64,000 bases of DNA from Argonema galeatum A003/A1 (GCF_023333595.1 NZ_JAIQZM010000010.1:72609-136608); one strand, 5' to 3'; counted from the stretch's first letter, positions 18,108 to 27,946 are shown. Made by a program: numbers and translations. The notes: a model not told the origin generated them from the sequence alone.

Positions 18108-18262
18108 GCGATCGCGGCAGGGGCTATTTGAGTGTCCAGTCTGTTTCCAGATGAGAAATTAGTAATAAACTCGAAACTGGGTAGGCGTCCCGCCCACCCA
18201 TATTTGAAATATTTTACAGTAATTTTTGGGTGAGTGAGGTGCAGAGAAATCCGGTTTCTTGA
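18108..18262. repeat. Direct repeat copy 2, with a dead uma2 start
   Basis: This matches 17264-17420. On the minus strand the position equal to the uma2 start codon reads ATA instead of ATG, followed by codons for APAAIA and, shortly after, a stop. It therefore seems to be the 5' stub of a lost second uma2 copy. Confidence 0.8.
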
Positions 18263-18372
18263 ACAATACCTTCGCCAAACCAAAAAATAGATTAATTTGT
18301 AGGTTGGGTTTCGCTCGCGTAAAATCTTCACTTCGATTTCCCAAAAATACAATATTTACAGCCGTGAACTAT

Positions 18373-19494
18373 TTAGCATTGCATAATGATATCAATTTCA
18401 CCTGGTTTCTTTAACTTATCTCCAAACAATGCTGTCTGTGTATTTTTAGTAAATGGTTGCTTAATATACTTTAGAGTTTTTTGTGGGAAAGCTTCACGCA
18501 AAGTGTCGATAGTTGTTTCGTGTGTAAAAATTCTGGCACTGGTTCTCACATAGATACTTGCTGTACTGGTCATAATTTCAGCGCATCCTTGGAAAACTGT
18601 TTGTAGCAAGTTGCGATAATCAGGCATAGACTCAAACTTACCCCGCCATTTTTCCCCTGTCCAAGTAGGTCTATTAGTCCCCCCCAACATCCACAGGCGT
18701 AACCATTGATCGTAGTGGTAATTCGTAATGCCGAAGTATGGAGGTGAAGTAAATAGAAGATTAAAACGACTCTGACTTCCAGAGGAGACTTTTTCAGCTA
18801 AATCACCGATCAATGAGGTACTATCACCCAAAAGCATATTTCCATTTTTTAGGTTTGGACTTCCTTTGGCATAACGCCATTCAATACGCTTAATTAGAAA
18901 GTTTACTGGATCAATTTCTGGGGGTGTTAGTTGTCTTTCTCTCCACCAACGTATTGAATAATCTGGACTCATTGCTTTTCCTTGTCGCATCTGGTTTGAT
19001 AGTGAGTTTTCTCTTTGGCCGTGTAGGTGAACCAGTATTATTGCCATTAGTGTTGCATCAACTAAATTATTTTTCCAATCAAGTGCATCACGCGCAGCTA
19101 CGAGATAGCGTAATACGCTTTGAGAATAACAAGCACTAAAGAATTCAGGCAAAATATCTAGTTTATGTTGTTCAACAGAAGCAGCTATGTCACCAAGATT
19201 TTTGATGCGCGTCCATACCTCAATCTTTGAGGCAGGTTTTAGTTTTACAAAACCATAGAGCCACCCAACAGGGTTGATTTCAATACCACAGCCCGATCTC
19301 TGCATTGCTGCTGCTGCATAGACGCTTGATGCGCGACCTGCAAACGGATCAATAACTGCATCTCCAGGCTTTGAATACTCTTCTACAACTTTGAAGGCGA
19401 ATTCTTTGGGGAACATGGCGTAGTAGGGACCTAAGCCAGACCATCGACCGATGGCTGTACTCAAACTCAGTTGATTTACAGTTGAATTGCTCAT
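18373..19494 (-). CDS. Site-specific DNA methyltransferase (N4-cytosine/N6-adenine type)
   Basis: The 373-residue protein has motif I VIDPFAGRASS (D49-G53) for SAM binding and motif IV TSPPY (249-253) for catalysis. TSPPY is common in N4-cytosine enzymes but also occurs in adenine enzymes, so the target base is not settled. A 190-residue segment between the motifs may carry target recognition. The start follows the NurA stop by 2 bp, and it is the last gene of the HerA-NurA-methyltransferase operon. It may mark self DNA for a partner nuclease, which is inference. Confidence 0.88.
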   Translation of the reverse strand: MSNSTVNQLSLSTAIGRWSGLGPYYAMFPKEFAFKVVEEYSKPGDAVIDPFAGRASSVYAAAAMQRSGCGIEINPVGWLYGFVKLKPASKIEVWTRIKNLGDIAASVEQHKLDILPEFFSACYSQSVLRYLVAARDALDWKNNLVDATLMAIILVHLHGQRENSLSNQMRQGKAMSPDYSIRWWRERQLTPPEIDPVNFLIKRIEWRYAKGSPNLKNGNMLLGDSTSLIGDLAEKVSSGSQSRFNLLFTSPPYFGITNYHYDQWLRLWMLGGTNRPTWTGEKWRGKFESMPDYRNLLQTVFQGCAEIMTSTASIYVRTSARIFTHETTIDTLREAFPQKTLKYIKQPFTKNTQTALFGDKLKKPGEIDIIMQC

Positions 19495-19496
19495 CT

Positions 19497-20855
19497 TCAG
19501 TTTTCCGCCATTAGTTCTTTTGCAAGCTTTTCTAATACTTTATTACCAAGCCGCAGAGGGATAGCCGCTTCTGCATTTGCCGACACTAAGGGGACAAGGG
19601 CGTTAGGAAAGCGTGAAGATACCAGTTGATCCAGAAGTCCAACTGCATCTGATAGACGTGGAAATTGAGAGGGTTCAGCCGTTGTTAAATCTCTGTGTTC
19701 TTTTGCGAGGAAAGGCAAAGTAGCTACTATACGAGCGCCGGATTTTGTTTTGTAGAAAAACTTGCGCCCAAAGTATGTTGCTGCCCCATAAGGTTTTGTA
19801 CTGTCTGAGAAAATGATATTTTGTTTGATATATAAGTCTGTGAGTAATCCAACTGACTGACAAGGGATATTGCCCAAGCTACCATCTTCTTTACGATCTA
19901 GGTCTTCAAAATGCTCCACAAAAGTTCCTGTTTTTTCAATACCAATTATAAGGATGTCTTTGCCTCCTGTCGCTTCTTTGGCTACACCATTAATTCTGGA
20001 TAGTTCTTGATAAACGGCTTGGCTTATCCAAGCAGGTTGTCCAAAAACGGCAAGTTGACCATCTAGGATAATTGCAAGTCTACCCAAGCTGGAAAGCCAT
20101 TTTTTAGCCTCTAAAGACCTTAAAATATGCACCATCCAGACTGTTTCCAATACTTGCATTATCTCACCAAATATACCGCCGTTAGTACCTGCTGGATTCA
20201 TCCTTTCATATATGCGTAAGGCATCTGTAGAATAAAGAGGTCGTGAAAGGTTACATGGACAAGTATATTGACCATTCCCACGCTGGTAATCTCTATCTTC
20301 GAGACAATCTTCGTAAGGACATTTTTGGCTCTGTTCAGTAAGAGGCTTATATTTTAATAGAGCTTCGTAAGTATCGAGAAGTGATTCTCCATCAGACAAC
20401 ATCCGAACAGAGCCAAATACTTCAAATATTGACTTTCTAAGCGAACTATTAGCTGATTTTTCACCTTTATAAACGACATTGCATCCAGGCAAAGCGCAGT
20501 CTATAGACTCAGCTTTTTCTATTGTACGGAATTGTTTCGGCTCTACAGGACGATGCCGATCTAGTTCTTTCATTTTTTTTACATCTAGAATCACTGAAGC
20601 CACTGTCACATAAGAAGCTTCAGCACCAGGGAAACCATTTTCAATCTCTACTTCTGCATGGCTCCCATCTATAGCTATTAGCTTTTGTGGTATCCAGTCA
20701 CCAGGTTGGATATTGATTAGATTTAGTGTTTGTAGCGACTCTACCTGTTCCGACTTACTTCTGATCTCGTAACTGCCAAGTAAATTTTTTACCCGCTCAC
20801 TCTTTACAAGGCGACCTAATGGTTTATATTGGGCAAATTCTCCTTCGTATGGCAT
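19497..20855 (-). CDS. NurA-domain nuclease with a four-cysteine insert
   Basis: The 452-residue protein shows the NurA signature: LIAIDGSHAEVEIENG near residue 59 with catalytic D63, a second acidic strand LAIILDGQLAVFG, and LIIGIEKTGTFVEHFED towards the C-terminus. An insert carries CPYEDC, about 14 residues, then CPC: a likely zinc-binding site not usual in archaeal NurA. NurA is a 5'-3' nuclease that works with the HerA ATPase. HerA is encoded directly upstream (3-bp gap) and the methyltransferase 2 bp downstream, so all three should form one unit. Confidence 0.87.
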   Translation of the reverse strand: MPYEGEFAQYKPLGRLVKSERVKNLLGSYEIRSKSEQVESLQTLNLINIQPGDWIPQKLIAIDGSHAEVEIENGFPGAEASYVTVASVILDVKKMKELDRHRPVEPKQFRTIEKAESIDCALPGCNVVYKGEKSANSSLRKSIFEVFGSVRMLSDGESLLDTYEALLKYKPLTEQSQKCPYEDCLEDRDYQRGNGQYTCPCNLSRPLYSTDALRIYERMNPAGTNGGIFGEIMQVLETVWMVHILRSLEAKKWLSSLGRLAIILDGQLAVFGQPAWISQAVYQELSRINGVAKEATGGKDILIIGIEKTGTFVEHFEDLDRKEDGSLGNIPCQSVGLLTDLYIKQNIIFSDSTKPYGAATYFGRKFFYKTKSGARIVATLPFLAKEHRDLTTAEPSQFPRLSDAVGLLDQLVSSRFPNALVPLVSANAEAAIPLRLGNKVLEKLAKELMAEN

Positions 20856-20858
20856 AAT

Positions 20859-22952
20859 CTAAACCTCAAATTTTTTGACTTGAACTGGAATAACGAAGAG
20901 ATTGCTCAATGTCTTAATTCTAAGGAATCCGCGATCCTGAGCGCGACGAATTGATGATTCAAAATCATCAAAATCATAATATTTTTGGAGTTCCTTGGTT
21001 TCATCTGTATTATTCAAGTGTCCGATAAACCAATTAGCAGTATTTTTGAGTATATTACGTTGAATGCTGCTAACTTCCTGGGTTGCATAGACCATGCCAA
21101 TATGATATTTTGCACCCTCTTTTGCTGTCCGCACCCATACATTCTTCAGATCCATATCTGTTCCTGCGGGCAGAAGGTTATGGGCTTCTTCCAGATAAAC
21201 CAGAATTTCAGGTATTTCTTTTACTCCTTGACGAAATAAACTCTGATTTTCCCGAAAAATATACCACATAATCCGGTCAGCGGAAGATTGATTAATTTCG
21301 GGATCTCCACTCGATTGGTCGATAATAACTAGCCGTCCAGCTTTCAAATGTTCGTAAATTTCTACAGCATAATCAGCAGTTGTGCTGTTAGTGTGTTGGT
21401 TACGTACTTTACCAATTTGTCTAGGCCCGTTAGGGCGACTAAACATTTCCAATAACTTTTTCAAATCCTCATCTGCCCAGAGTTCCCCTGATGCCTTTGG
21501 GCGATCGCTAACATACCATTTCTCAAAGGCTTCGTAACCACTATTTTTGTCCATCATAAAGTCATAAAGATGACTAAGTGCATTCGCTACTTGAGGCCAT
21601 GTAGATTCTTTCTTACTCAAGACCTCAGCAGCAGATATATGATCTGTACTATTTTTACCTTGGCTATTCTTCATAGCCTCAAGTAGCTCATTATTGAATA
21701 ATTTGTCAGTTTCTGGTTTAAGCTGTGGTGGAACGGAAAAGCCAGCTTGAACTAGGAGAGCGCGATATACGAGGATTCGACGTTTGTAGCGCGTCATTGC
21801 CCTGTAGTCATCTTTAGCAGGTTGATCAAAAACGACCTGCCGGAAGTTTTGGATATATTTTGAGCCATCAGATGCTAGTGTGCCATCAATAATATCCTTA
21901 CCAATTTGAAGATTTGCCTCATCTAAAAAATTTAATAACATCAGCTTGCGTTTAGGATCGTTTGGATGAGCCAAAATTCCATAAGTTACAACATCTTCCT
22001 CTTTTCCCGCAGAATTAGACTTCCAAATATTTTTGATGGCAGATGGATTTTTCTGTTGATTAGTATCTTGCTCATTTTCATTTGCATACTCTCCATTAGG
22101 ATCAAATACTATCTGGCCTATTCGGAGGGTTTTTTCTTTGTCAAATCTCAGATTAAATACCGATTGAAGTATGATTTTAGTAGTATTCGATTTACCAGTG
22201 CGGGTCATACCAAATAGAGCAGTTTTTTGACCAAGTAAATCGGCTGGTAGAAGTTTCACTTGGACATTAGAAACTCCCTGGAATGAGCGATTGGTCGATG
22301 CGTAGCGGATTTGACCCACAACAACAGATTGTTTTGTCTGCTGATCCTTACGATCTGGATCGCGATAATTAACTATGAGTGATAAGGCTTTATCGTTTGG
22401 CTTATAGACTTTCAGACCTCGATTTGGATAGTAATTGGAAATATCGCTACCAAAACGAAGAACTAGCAAATCGGCAGTGTCATTTTCAGAAGCTTTATCT
22501 AAGAAAAAAGTACCAATAACTTTACACTTAATTCCAGCAAAAGACAAAAGATTATGAGTTTGAGCATCCATCATCTCTTGGTCATCCCAGTGCATATCTT
22601 CTCCACTAGCTCGTTGGGCTGCTTCCACGCGCACTCGTTCCGCTTCAAATGCGTTAGGAAGTGGAGCAGCATCCATAACACGCAGCAAAATTAAAGATGC
22701 GTCTTCAGTGGTGTAATCGATATTATCATTTGGATTAACACGAGTAGCAATCAAGAAGCTAAGGCTAGGAATACCACCTACTTCCCTGCGGTAGTAATCG
22801 TGTATTATAACTAAGGCTGTTTCATAGCTGATGGAGTATACATCACCAACGCGCTGATTTAATTGAATTAGAGTTCCGAAGATTTCCTTAGCCGTTAGTT
22901 CAGCAGATTGGGATTGATCTTCGGCAAATGCCTTTTCAAGCTCTGATACCAT
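20859..22952 (-). CDS. HerA-type DNA translocase ATPase
   Basis: The 697-residue protein (704 from the first in-frame TTG) has Walker [12 protein letters not shown] and Walker [14 protein letters not shown], the E-E-A-H form typical of HerA/FtsK-like pumps. An N-terminal beta-barrel-like part (about 140-245) precedes the ATPase, as in HerA. HerA forms a hexamer that feeds DNA to NurA. Three starts are possible: TTG 22973, ATG 22970 and ATG 22952. I use 22952 because GAGG lies upstream of it, though the spacing is long. It is first in a three-gene operon. Confidence 0.88.
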   Translation of the reverse strand: MVSELEKAFAEDQSQSAELTAKEIFGTLIQLNQRVGDVYSISYETALVIIHDYYRREVGGIPSLSFLIATRVNPNDNIDYTTEDASLILLRVMDAAPLPNAFEAERVRVEAAQRASGEDMHWDDQEMMDAQTHNLLSFAGIKCKVIGTFFLDKASENDTADLLVLRFGSDISNYYPNRGLKVYKPNDKALSLIVNYRDPDRKDQQTKQSVVVGQIRYASTNRSFQGVSNVQVKLLPADLLGQKTALFGMTRTGKSNTTKIILQSVFNLRFDKEKTLRIGQIVFDPNGEYANENEQDTNQQKNPSAIKNIWKSNSAGKEEDVVTYGILAHPNDPKRKLMLLNFLDEANLQIGKDIIDGTLASDGSKYIQNFRQVVFDQPAKDDYRAMTRYKRRILVYRALLVQAGFSVPPQLKPETDKLFNNELLEAMKNSQGKNSTDHISAAEVLSKKESTWPQVANALSHLYDFMMDKNSGYEAFEKWYVSDRPKASGELWADEDLKKLLEMFSRPNGPRQIGKVRNQHTNSTTADYAVEIYEHLKAGRLVIIDQSSGDPEINQSSADRIMWYIFRENQSLFRQGVKEIPEILVYLEEAHNLLPAGTDMDLKNVWVRTAKEGAKYHIGMVYATQEVSSIQRNILKNTANWFIGHLNNTDETKELQKYYDFDDFESSIRRAQDRGFLRIKTLSNLFVIPVQVKKFEV

Positions 22953-23161
22953 ACGATTATTATTCCTCATCAATTACTAAAAGCCAGTTTTTGTTTTCTA
23001 TCAAAGTTTAAGAGGTAAGTTAGAGCGCACTTCCCATCACCCCTCTAAACTAGCTAGGTCTGAGCGAGCCTTCATAATATCACTAAGCAGGTGCTTTTGG
23101 CTAAAGTAAGCTGAAACCGGATCGCCTCACCCCATCCCAATCCAAAAAGCGATCGCACTCC

Positions 23162-23245
23162 TCACTCCGTCACTGCCAATCTTCTATCCGCAAACCTTGA
23201 ACTCGGCAGGCGGACACAGATATTAGTATCTAAAAGATATGTCAA
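23162..23245 (-). pseudogene. vapC-like PIN toxin stub (first ~13 codons, then out of family)
   Basis: Overlapping the stop of the antitoxin gene, a TTG-started frame reads TYLLDTNICVRL, the classic beginning of VapC PIN-domain toxins with the first catalytic Asp. It then continues as an unrelated sequence (PSSRFADRRLAVTE) and stops after 27 codons. The rest of the toxin is gone. Confidence 0.7.
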
Positions 23246-23493
23246 GCTAATTCCTCCCTTATTTCATACTCTCCTTGATCTTCTCGGATCAAAGGTTCAT
23301 CTTGAAAAGCACCTGCGGTTCTCTCAAAAAAATCAGATGGATAGCCTAACTCTTCTGGCGTTTTATTTACAGTTGGCGTAACAGTTTCAATTGTTACTGT
23401 TACTTCTAAATCAGCATCTTTAAACTCTGTTGGAATTTCCATTTGTAATATACCATCAGAGCCAACATGGGAACGAACTACGATTTTGTGCAT
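23242..23493 (-). CDS. Orphan antitoxin of a lost VapBC pair
   Basis: This 83-residue protein has an N-terminal DNA-binding-like beta region (IVVRSHVGSDGILQMEIPTE) and a proline-rich, acidic tail (ELGYPSDFFERTAGAFQDEP) of the type found in cyanobacterial antitoxins paired with PIN toxins. The toxin start overlaps its stop codon but is only a stub, so the antitoxin now stands alone, possibly still as a repressor or as protection against related toxins. Confidence 0.75.
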   Translation of the reverse strand: MHKIVVRSHVGSDGILQMEIPTEFKDADLEVTVTIETVTPTVNKTPEELGYPSDFFERTAGAFQDEPLIREDQGEYEIREELA

Positions 23494-23524
23494 TATCTTT
23501 ACCCCTTTTTAAACTAAATTATCC

Positions 23525-24127
23525 TCATGCGATCGCTTTTTCACTAGAAGTGTATTCAAGCTGATTTTTTTGGTACGAATCAAATCTTTTCGTGTATGTA
23601 CGAATTTGCCAGGGAACATCTTCACCAGTTAAGCGATCGCGTAAATCCGAAGGTATTTCACTTCCCAAATCTTCTAGTGCATTGAGAAGGCCGATCGCTA
23701 AATCAATATTGTTAATATCGCAGCTTCTCAGACGATTAATCATTGGATCGCTCGCTTCCTTAATTCCTGCTGCTGCTAGAGAACTTGCAGCCAAAGAAAG
23801 GTATTCTTCATCTTTGGCAATTGCATCTAACAAGCAGGAAACACCTGCTCTAGAGCCAAATCTTAGAAGTATGACCGATGCCAAAATACTCGTTTCTAAA
23901 TTATCCGATTCCTTCAGAAGGTTCTCTAGAGGTGTAACAACTACTGAACCTAAACGATATAATCGTTCTGCCATCGGGAAACGGTGCGGACTTCTCCTAA
24001 AAGCATCAACCGTTTTAACCGCCAGAAAATCAACAATTTCTCCCACCCGTTCTACTGCAATTACCTGCTTTTCCACTTCCAAAGAGCCTAAATCTTCGAG
24101 CAAATAATTGATATCAAATTCTCTCAT
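23525..24127 (-). CDS. HEAT-like repeat protein
   Basis: The protein is about 200 residues and almost all helical, with repeating amphipathic pairs such as LGSVVVTPLENLLKESDNLE, SILASVILLRFGSRAGVSCL and LSLAASSLAAAGIKEASDPM. This is consistent with HEAT/armadillo repeats used as scaffolds. The ATG at 24127 overlaps the upstream stop (ATGA) and has GAGG before it, which favours it over the ATG at 24151. No catalytic motif is seen. It forms a pair with the gene upstream and may be its partner. Confidence 0.75.
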   Translation of the reverse strand: MREFDINYLLEDLGSLEVEKQVIAVERVGEIVDFLAVKTVDAFRRSPHRFPMAERLYRLGSVVVTPLENLLKESDNLETSILASVILLRFGSRAGVSCLLDAIAKDEEYLSLAASSLAAAGIKEASDPMINRLRSCDINNIDLAIGLLNALEDLGSEIPSDLRDRLTGEDVPWQIRTYTKRFDSYQKNQLEYTSSEKAIA

Positions 24128-24594
24128 AATCTCATCCTCATTAGTAGACATTTGCCGTTGATTGTAGTGCCGCCAGGAATACTATATATACTTCCGCCAA
24201 GGTTCAATATATTATTCGATATTCTCAATGGCCTGACTCTAATATTATTTAATAATAACGCTGTTTCTTCAGAAAATTGAATCGCGAATTTTTGCTTATC
24301 GCCAAAAACACCGATTAGTTCCAGTTTCCCTTCCGTAGCCTCAAAACCCAAATCTGTAAGAAATATATCACCTGGATCGTTTGCCAAAAATGGGTTTGAG
24401 CCTTGTCCAAATCGAAGTTCGCTGACAATGACCTGCTGCCCTACCTCTAGATTATCACCAACAATTCCTGTAATTCCTGTCACCCCCTCAGCGTTGGTAA
24501 AGTGACTAAATATCCTTCCTTGACCTAAGTTGGGTGTAGTTGCGGGTGGCAGTAGCAGTAGGGACGAAAAAACTGCATAATCGATCGGTTGCAA
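24124..24594 (-). CDS. Hypothetical protein, TTG start
   Basis: This 156-residue frame has a protein-like composition (EGVTGITGIVGDNLEVGQQV, NDPGDIFLTDLGFEATEGKL) but no recognised family. The only in-frame start is a TTG at 24594, right after an in-frame stop. The N-terminus has a hydrophobic patch (SSLLLLPPATT) that does not make a convincing signal peptide. It may be a 5'-truncated gene. It overlaps the HEAT-like gene by 4 bp. Confidence 0.45.
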   Translation of the reverse strand: MQPIDYAVFSSLLLLPPATTPNLGQGRIFSHFTNAEGVTGITGIVGDNLEVGQQVIVSELRFGQGSNPFLANDPGDIFLTDLGFEATEGKLELIGVFGDKQKFAIQFSEETALLLNNIRVRPLRISNNILNLGGSIYSIPGGTTINGKCLLMRMRL

Positions 24595-24683
24595 TTACAC
24601 CTCTATTCCAAAATGATCGGTAAATATCAAGATCGTCTCCTCTCACCAGATGTCAATTTATACCTTATCCTGGAATATCCAAA

Positions 24684-24755
24684 AGCCGATAGTGGGATTT
24701 GAACCCACGACCAACTGATTACGAATCAGCTACTCTACCACTGAGCTACACCGGC
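24684..24755 (-). tRNA. tRNA-Thr (anticodon CGT)
   Basis: The minus-strand cloverleaf has acceptor GCCGGTG/TATCGGC (with two G-T pairs), D-arm GCTCAGTGGTAGAGT, anticodon loop TTCGTAA and T-loop GGTTCAAATCC. It is 72 nt and CCA is not encoded. It is the second tRNA-Thr in the window. Confidence 0.95.
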
Positions 24756-24787
24756 ACGATTTATTACTATAACACACTTTATAGAAA

Positions 24788-27700
24788 TTAGATCGACAAA
24801 CTTAACTGAGATCCATCTTGAGTTTTGACAACTTCGATCCGCGCTTGGAACGCTTCCTTGAAGGATGGCATATGGGTGACGGTGAGGATGCAGGCAAAAT
24901 CTGAGGCGATCGCATTTATCGCCGCAATCAAGCGATCGCATCCCTCCCGATCCTGAGTGCCAAACCCCTCATCCACAATCAGCATTTGCAGCGCAGTCCC
25001 CGCACGCTGAGCCAACAGACGCGCCAAAGCGAGACGAATCGCAAAATTAATCCGAAACGCTTCCCCACCAGAATAAGTCTCATAAGGGCGAGTACCGCGA
25101 GCATCAGCGATCAAAATGTCCAAAGTGTCAATCAATTTACCCGTTTTCTTAGAAGTCCGACCGCTGCGCCCAGCTTTTTGGGTGACAAACTGAACGTGCA
25201 ACTGGTTACCGCTCAACCGCGCCAAAATCGAATTAGTTTCGGCTTCCAACTGGGGCAACACATTCTCAATCATCAGCGTCTGGATGCCGTGTTTGCCAAA
25301 AGCTTTACTCAGTTCTTCATAAATGCGATATTTCTGGCGGCATTCGATCAGTTGTTGCTGCTGTTTATCATACTGAACCTGAAGGTTTTCCAGCTGAGTG
25401 GAGAGTTGTTGCAGACGCCCCAAGCTCGCCAGCCGCTCATCCAGTTGGCTGCGTCGAGCAAATATCTGCCCTTCCAGGATTTGAATTTCCCCAGTCGCAT
25501 CTGGCATAGTGCCAAGCTGGTTGACAATTTGCTCAATTTGTGATGACTGAGCTTCTCGATCGCGCGATCGCACTTCCAAAACCTGAACTAACTCCTGAAA
25601 ACGTTGGCAAAGTAAAGGATATTGCTGCTGAGCCTGACACAATTCCTGATAGCGGAGTTGCCAAGATTGGGCTTGACGAACAGACTTGCGGATCGCATTA
25701 TGTCCATCCAAGTTATAAGAAATCTCAACAATTTGGCGTTCTAGCGCCGCAATCTGCCTAGAAAATTCCGAATTTGTTTGCAGTTGCTCGATCTGGCGTT
25801 GAATACCGATAATTTGAGCCAAAATCTCTGGCTGTCGCGTCGCCACCTGAGCTTGACGCTGCTGAGCCTGTTTAATTCTATCCTGCTTAACCTCTGCCCA
25901 ACGGCATCGTTCTACCTCATTTCGAGCCAAAGCGTGGTTTTTCTCATCGTAGTTGAGTTGTTGTAGGTTTCGGTCTAGCTGGGAGAGTTCTTGCTGCACA
26001 TCAACAGCGTAGTCGCTTGTTTGGAGCGATCGCTCAATCTGTGCAGCTTCCGTTACTATTTGTTGAAGACGATCTTGAGCATCACCAGTCGCAGTAAGTT
26101 GCGCCTGCAATTGTCCTCGGTGTTCCCGCAAACCATCATACTCAACCAATTCCTGGGATAATTGCTTATATTCAGCCCTTAAAACCTGAAGTTCTGCCTC
26201 AGATGCAGCCAATTGCTCCCGAACAATCCAAAACTGCTGCTCCATCTCCTTTTGCTCAGTTTGGGTTTTGTTTACCACACGCTTCCAGTGGTGTTCGTCG
26301 AGGGGCCGATCGCACAACGGACAAATCGCATCCGGCGTCCGCAGCATCTGAATCTTTTGCGTCAACTCTCCCAACTGTCTTTCGTATTCCCGTTGATTTT
26401 CGTGGAGACGATCGACAAAACTGCGCCTTTCCAGCCCTTTTTCCTGCACTCGCTGTTGGCGAACCCGTTTTTTATCCAATTGCTCAATTTGAACAGCAAC
26501 TTCCATCACCGCCTGCTGTAACTTTGGCTGACGTTTTTGCTGCACTTGCAGTTGCGATACAGAAGCGTGGAGTTCATCTAACTTAGCACTCAATCGAGCT
26601 TGAGAGCGTTCCAGTTGGCTTTGTAACTGCTGGCGACGTTGCAGTAAGGGGGTGACCTGCAAGTGCAACCGATCCATCTGGCTGAGGCGACTACGAGCCT
26701 GCTGCAATTGTGCCAGCCCTGCTTCTACTTCCGCAGATTGACTGAGAGTTTGCTGAATTTCTTTTTCCTGATCCGCTAAAGCTTCTAGTTGAGCTTGAGC
26801 GTGTTGCAGTTGTTTATTCAGTTCGTTGATAGCCAGTTCTTGCTGTTGTTGTAACTGTCGCCGTTGTTCCTGTGCAGCTTGATGAATTTGAAATTTGCTG
26901 GTAAGGGTTTCTTCCTCGGCTTGCAAATGTTGGAAATTGGTATATCCAGCCGTTATTTCACCTTGCTGTTGCAGAAGAACTTCCAGTTGTTGCTGCTGCT
27001 GTTGGATAATGGCTGAGTCTTGCTGGAGACGATCGCAATCTTGTACCAAATTTTGATATTGCTGCCGATGCCAACTTAGCTGTTGTTCCCAATTTTGTCG
27101 CTGGTGGTGTAAGGATTGCAGCTGTTGTAGCCGTTCGGTATCTTCTAATTGGGCTTGTTGCAGCAGAGTTAGCTCGCTTTCTAGAGTAGCTTGTTCTTGC
27201 GCGATCGATCCTCGCTCCTGCAACTGCACTTTAATAGAACCCAAATTCCGATCTAACTCATCCGCCTGTCCCTTCAACTGCTTGGAAAAATCCTTCGCTT
27301 GTTCCGCCAGAGTTTCGTACTGATTGAGTTTGAGTAAATCCGCGAGAATTTCTTTACGTTCGCCGGGTTTTTTGAGCATAAACTCATCCGCCCTACCCTG
27401 ACGCAGATAAGCCGAATTGATAAAAGTTTCGTAATCCAGCTTCAAGTGATCTACAATCAACTGCTGAGTCGATCGCATTCCCCGCTCAGTCAAAGCCCGA
27501 AAACCACTAGGCGTTTGCACCTGAAATTCTAGAACCCCGCCGCCGCCAAGACGACGAGCCCGAATTACCCGGTAGATTACATCTTGGTTCTTGAACATGA
27601 AATCAACTTGGACTTCATCAGATCCCGCGTGGATAACATCATCTTCATTACCAGCACGGCTTTCACCCCAAAGCACCCAGGTAATCGCTTCTAGCAGGGA

Positions 27701-27814
27701 AGATTTACCCGCGCCATTGGCACCGCAGATACAAGCCGTATGCAGTCCACGAAAATCGAGGGTGGCTTTGCGATAGCTAAGGAAGTTTTTGAGGGTAAGT
27801 TGCAGAGGAATCAT
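24788..27814 (-). CDS. sbcC: SbcC/Rad50-like exonuclease subunit
   Basis: The protein has 1008 residues with the full SMC-like plan: Walker A GANGAGKSS (31-39), two long coiled coils rich in Q and L, a zinc-hook ICPLC near residue 497, the ABC signature YSGGEAFRINFAIRL near 911 and Walker B LIVDEGFG near 943. SbcC with SbcD opens hairpins and trims DNA ends; sbcD is not next to it, which is common in cyanobacteria. It lies in a region rich in defence genes, but SbcC is also a housekeeping repair protein. Confidence 0.96.
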   Translation of the reverse strand: MIPLQLTLKNFLSYRKATLDFRGLHTACICGANGAGKSSLLEAITWVLWGESRAGNEDDVIHAGSDEVQVDFMFKNQDVIYRVIRARRLGGGGVLEFQVQTPSGFRALTERGMRSTQQLIVDHLKLDYETFINSAYLRQGRADEFMLKKPGERKEILADLLKLNQYETLAEQAKDFSKQLKGQADELDRNLGSIKVQLQERGSIAQEQATLESELTLLQQAQLEDTERLQQLQSLHHQRQNWEQQLSWHRQQYQNLVQDCDRLQQDSAIIQQQQQQLEVLLQQQGEITAGYTNFQHLQAEEETLTSKFQIHQAAQEQRRQLQQQQELAINELNKQLQHAQAQLEALADQEKEIQQTLSQSAEVEAGLAQLQQARSRLSQMDRLHLQVTPLLQRRQQLQSQLERSQARLSAKLDELHASVSQLQVQQKRQPKLQQAVMEVAVQIEQLDKKRVRQQRVQEKGLERRSFVDRLHENQREYERQLGELTQKIQMLRTPDAICPLCDRPLDEHHWKRVVNKTQTEQKEMEQQFWIVREQLAASEAELQVLRAEYKQLSQELVEYDGLREHRGQLQAQLTATGDAQDRLQQIVTEAAQIERSLQTSDYAVDVQQELSQLDRNLQQLNYDEKNHALARNEVERCRWAEVKQDRIKQAQQRQAQVATRQPEILAQIIGIQRQIEQLQTNSEFSRQIAALERQIVEISYNLDGHNAIRKSVRQAQSWQLRYQELCQAQQQYPLLCQRFQELVQVLEVRSRDREAQSSQIEQIVNQLGTMPDATGEIQILEGQIFARRSQLDERLASLGRLQQLSTQLENLQVQYDKQQQQLIECRQKYRIYEELSKAFGKHGIQTLMIENVLPQLEAETNSILARLSGNQLHVQFVTQKAGRSGRTSKKTGKLIDTLDILIADARGTRPYETYSGGEAFRINFAIRLALARLLAQRAGTALQMLIVDEGFGTQDREGCDRLIAAINAIASDFACILTVTHMPSFKEAFQARIEVVKTQDGSQLSLSI

Positions 27815-27946
27815 TCAGACTATAGCGCTACACTCTTATTTAAGAAATACCAGTACTAACGTACTGTTGTATAGTCTGTCAAGGGAAAAAATAAGGATTT
27901 TAGGTATGAAGTAGAAATACTGGTTGCGGAAAGCCGAGCTTGAGAG

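Noticed and set aside
23592..24107. 171-residue plus-strand ORF
   Set aside because: It is antisense to the HEAT-like gene; Ser/Arg-rich composition is typical of a shadow frame.
24986..25543. 185-residue plus-strand ORF
   Set aside because: It is antisense to sbcC, which is certain.
24788..27814. SbcC as part of a dedicated defence operon
   Set aside because: It stands alone with its own context (tRNA on one side, PemK pair on the other); a housekeeping repair role is enough to explain it.
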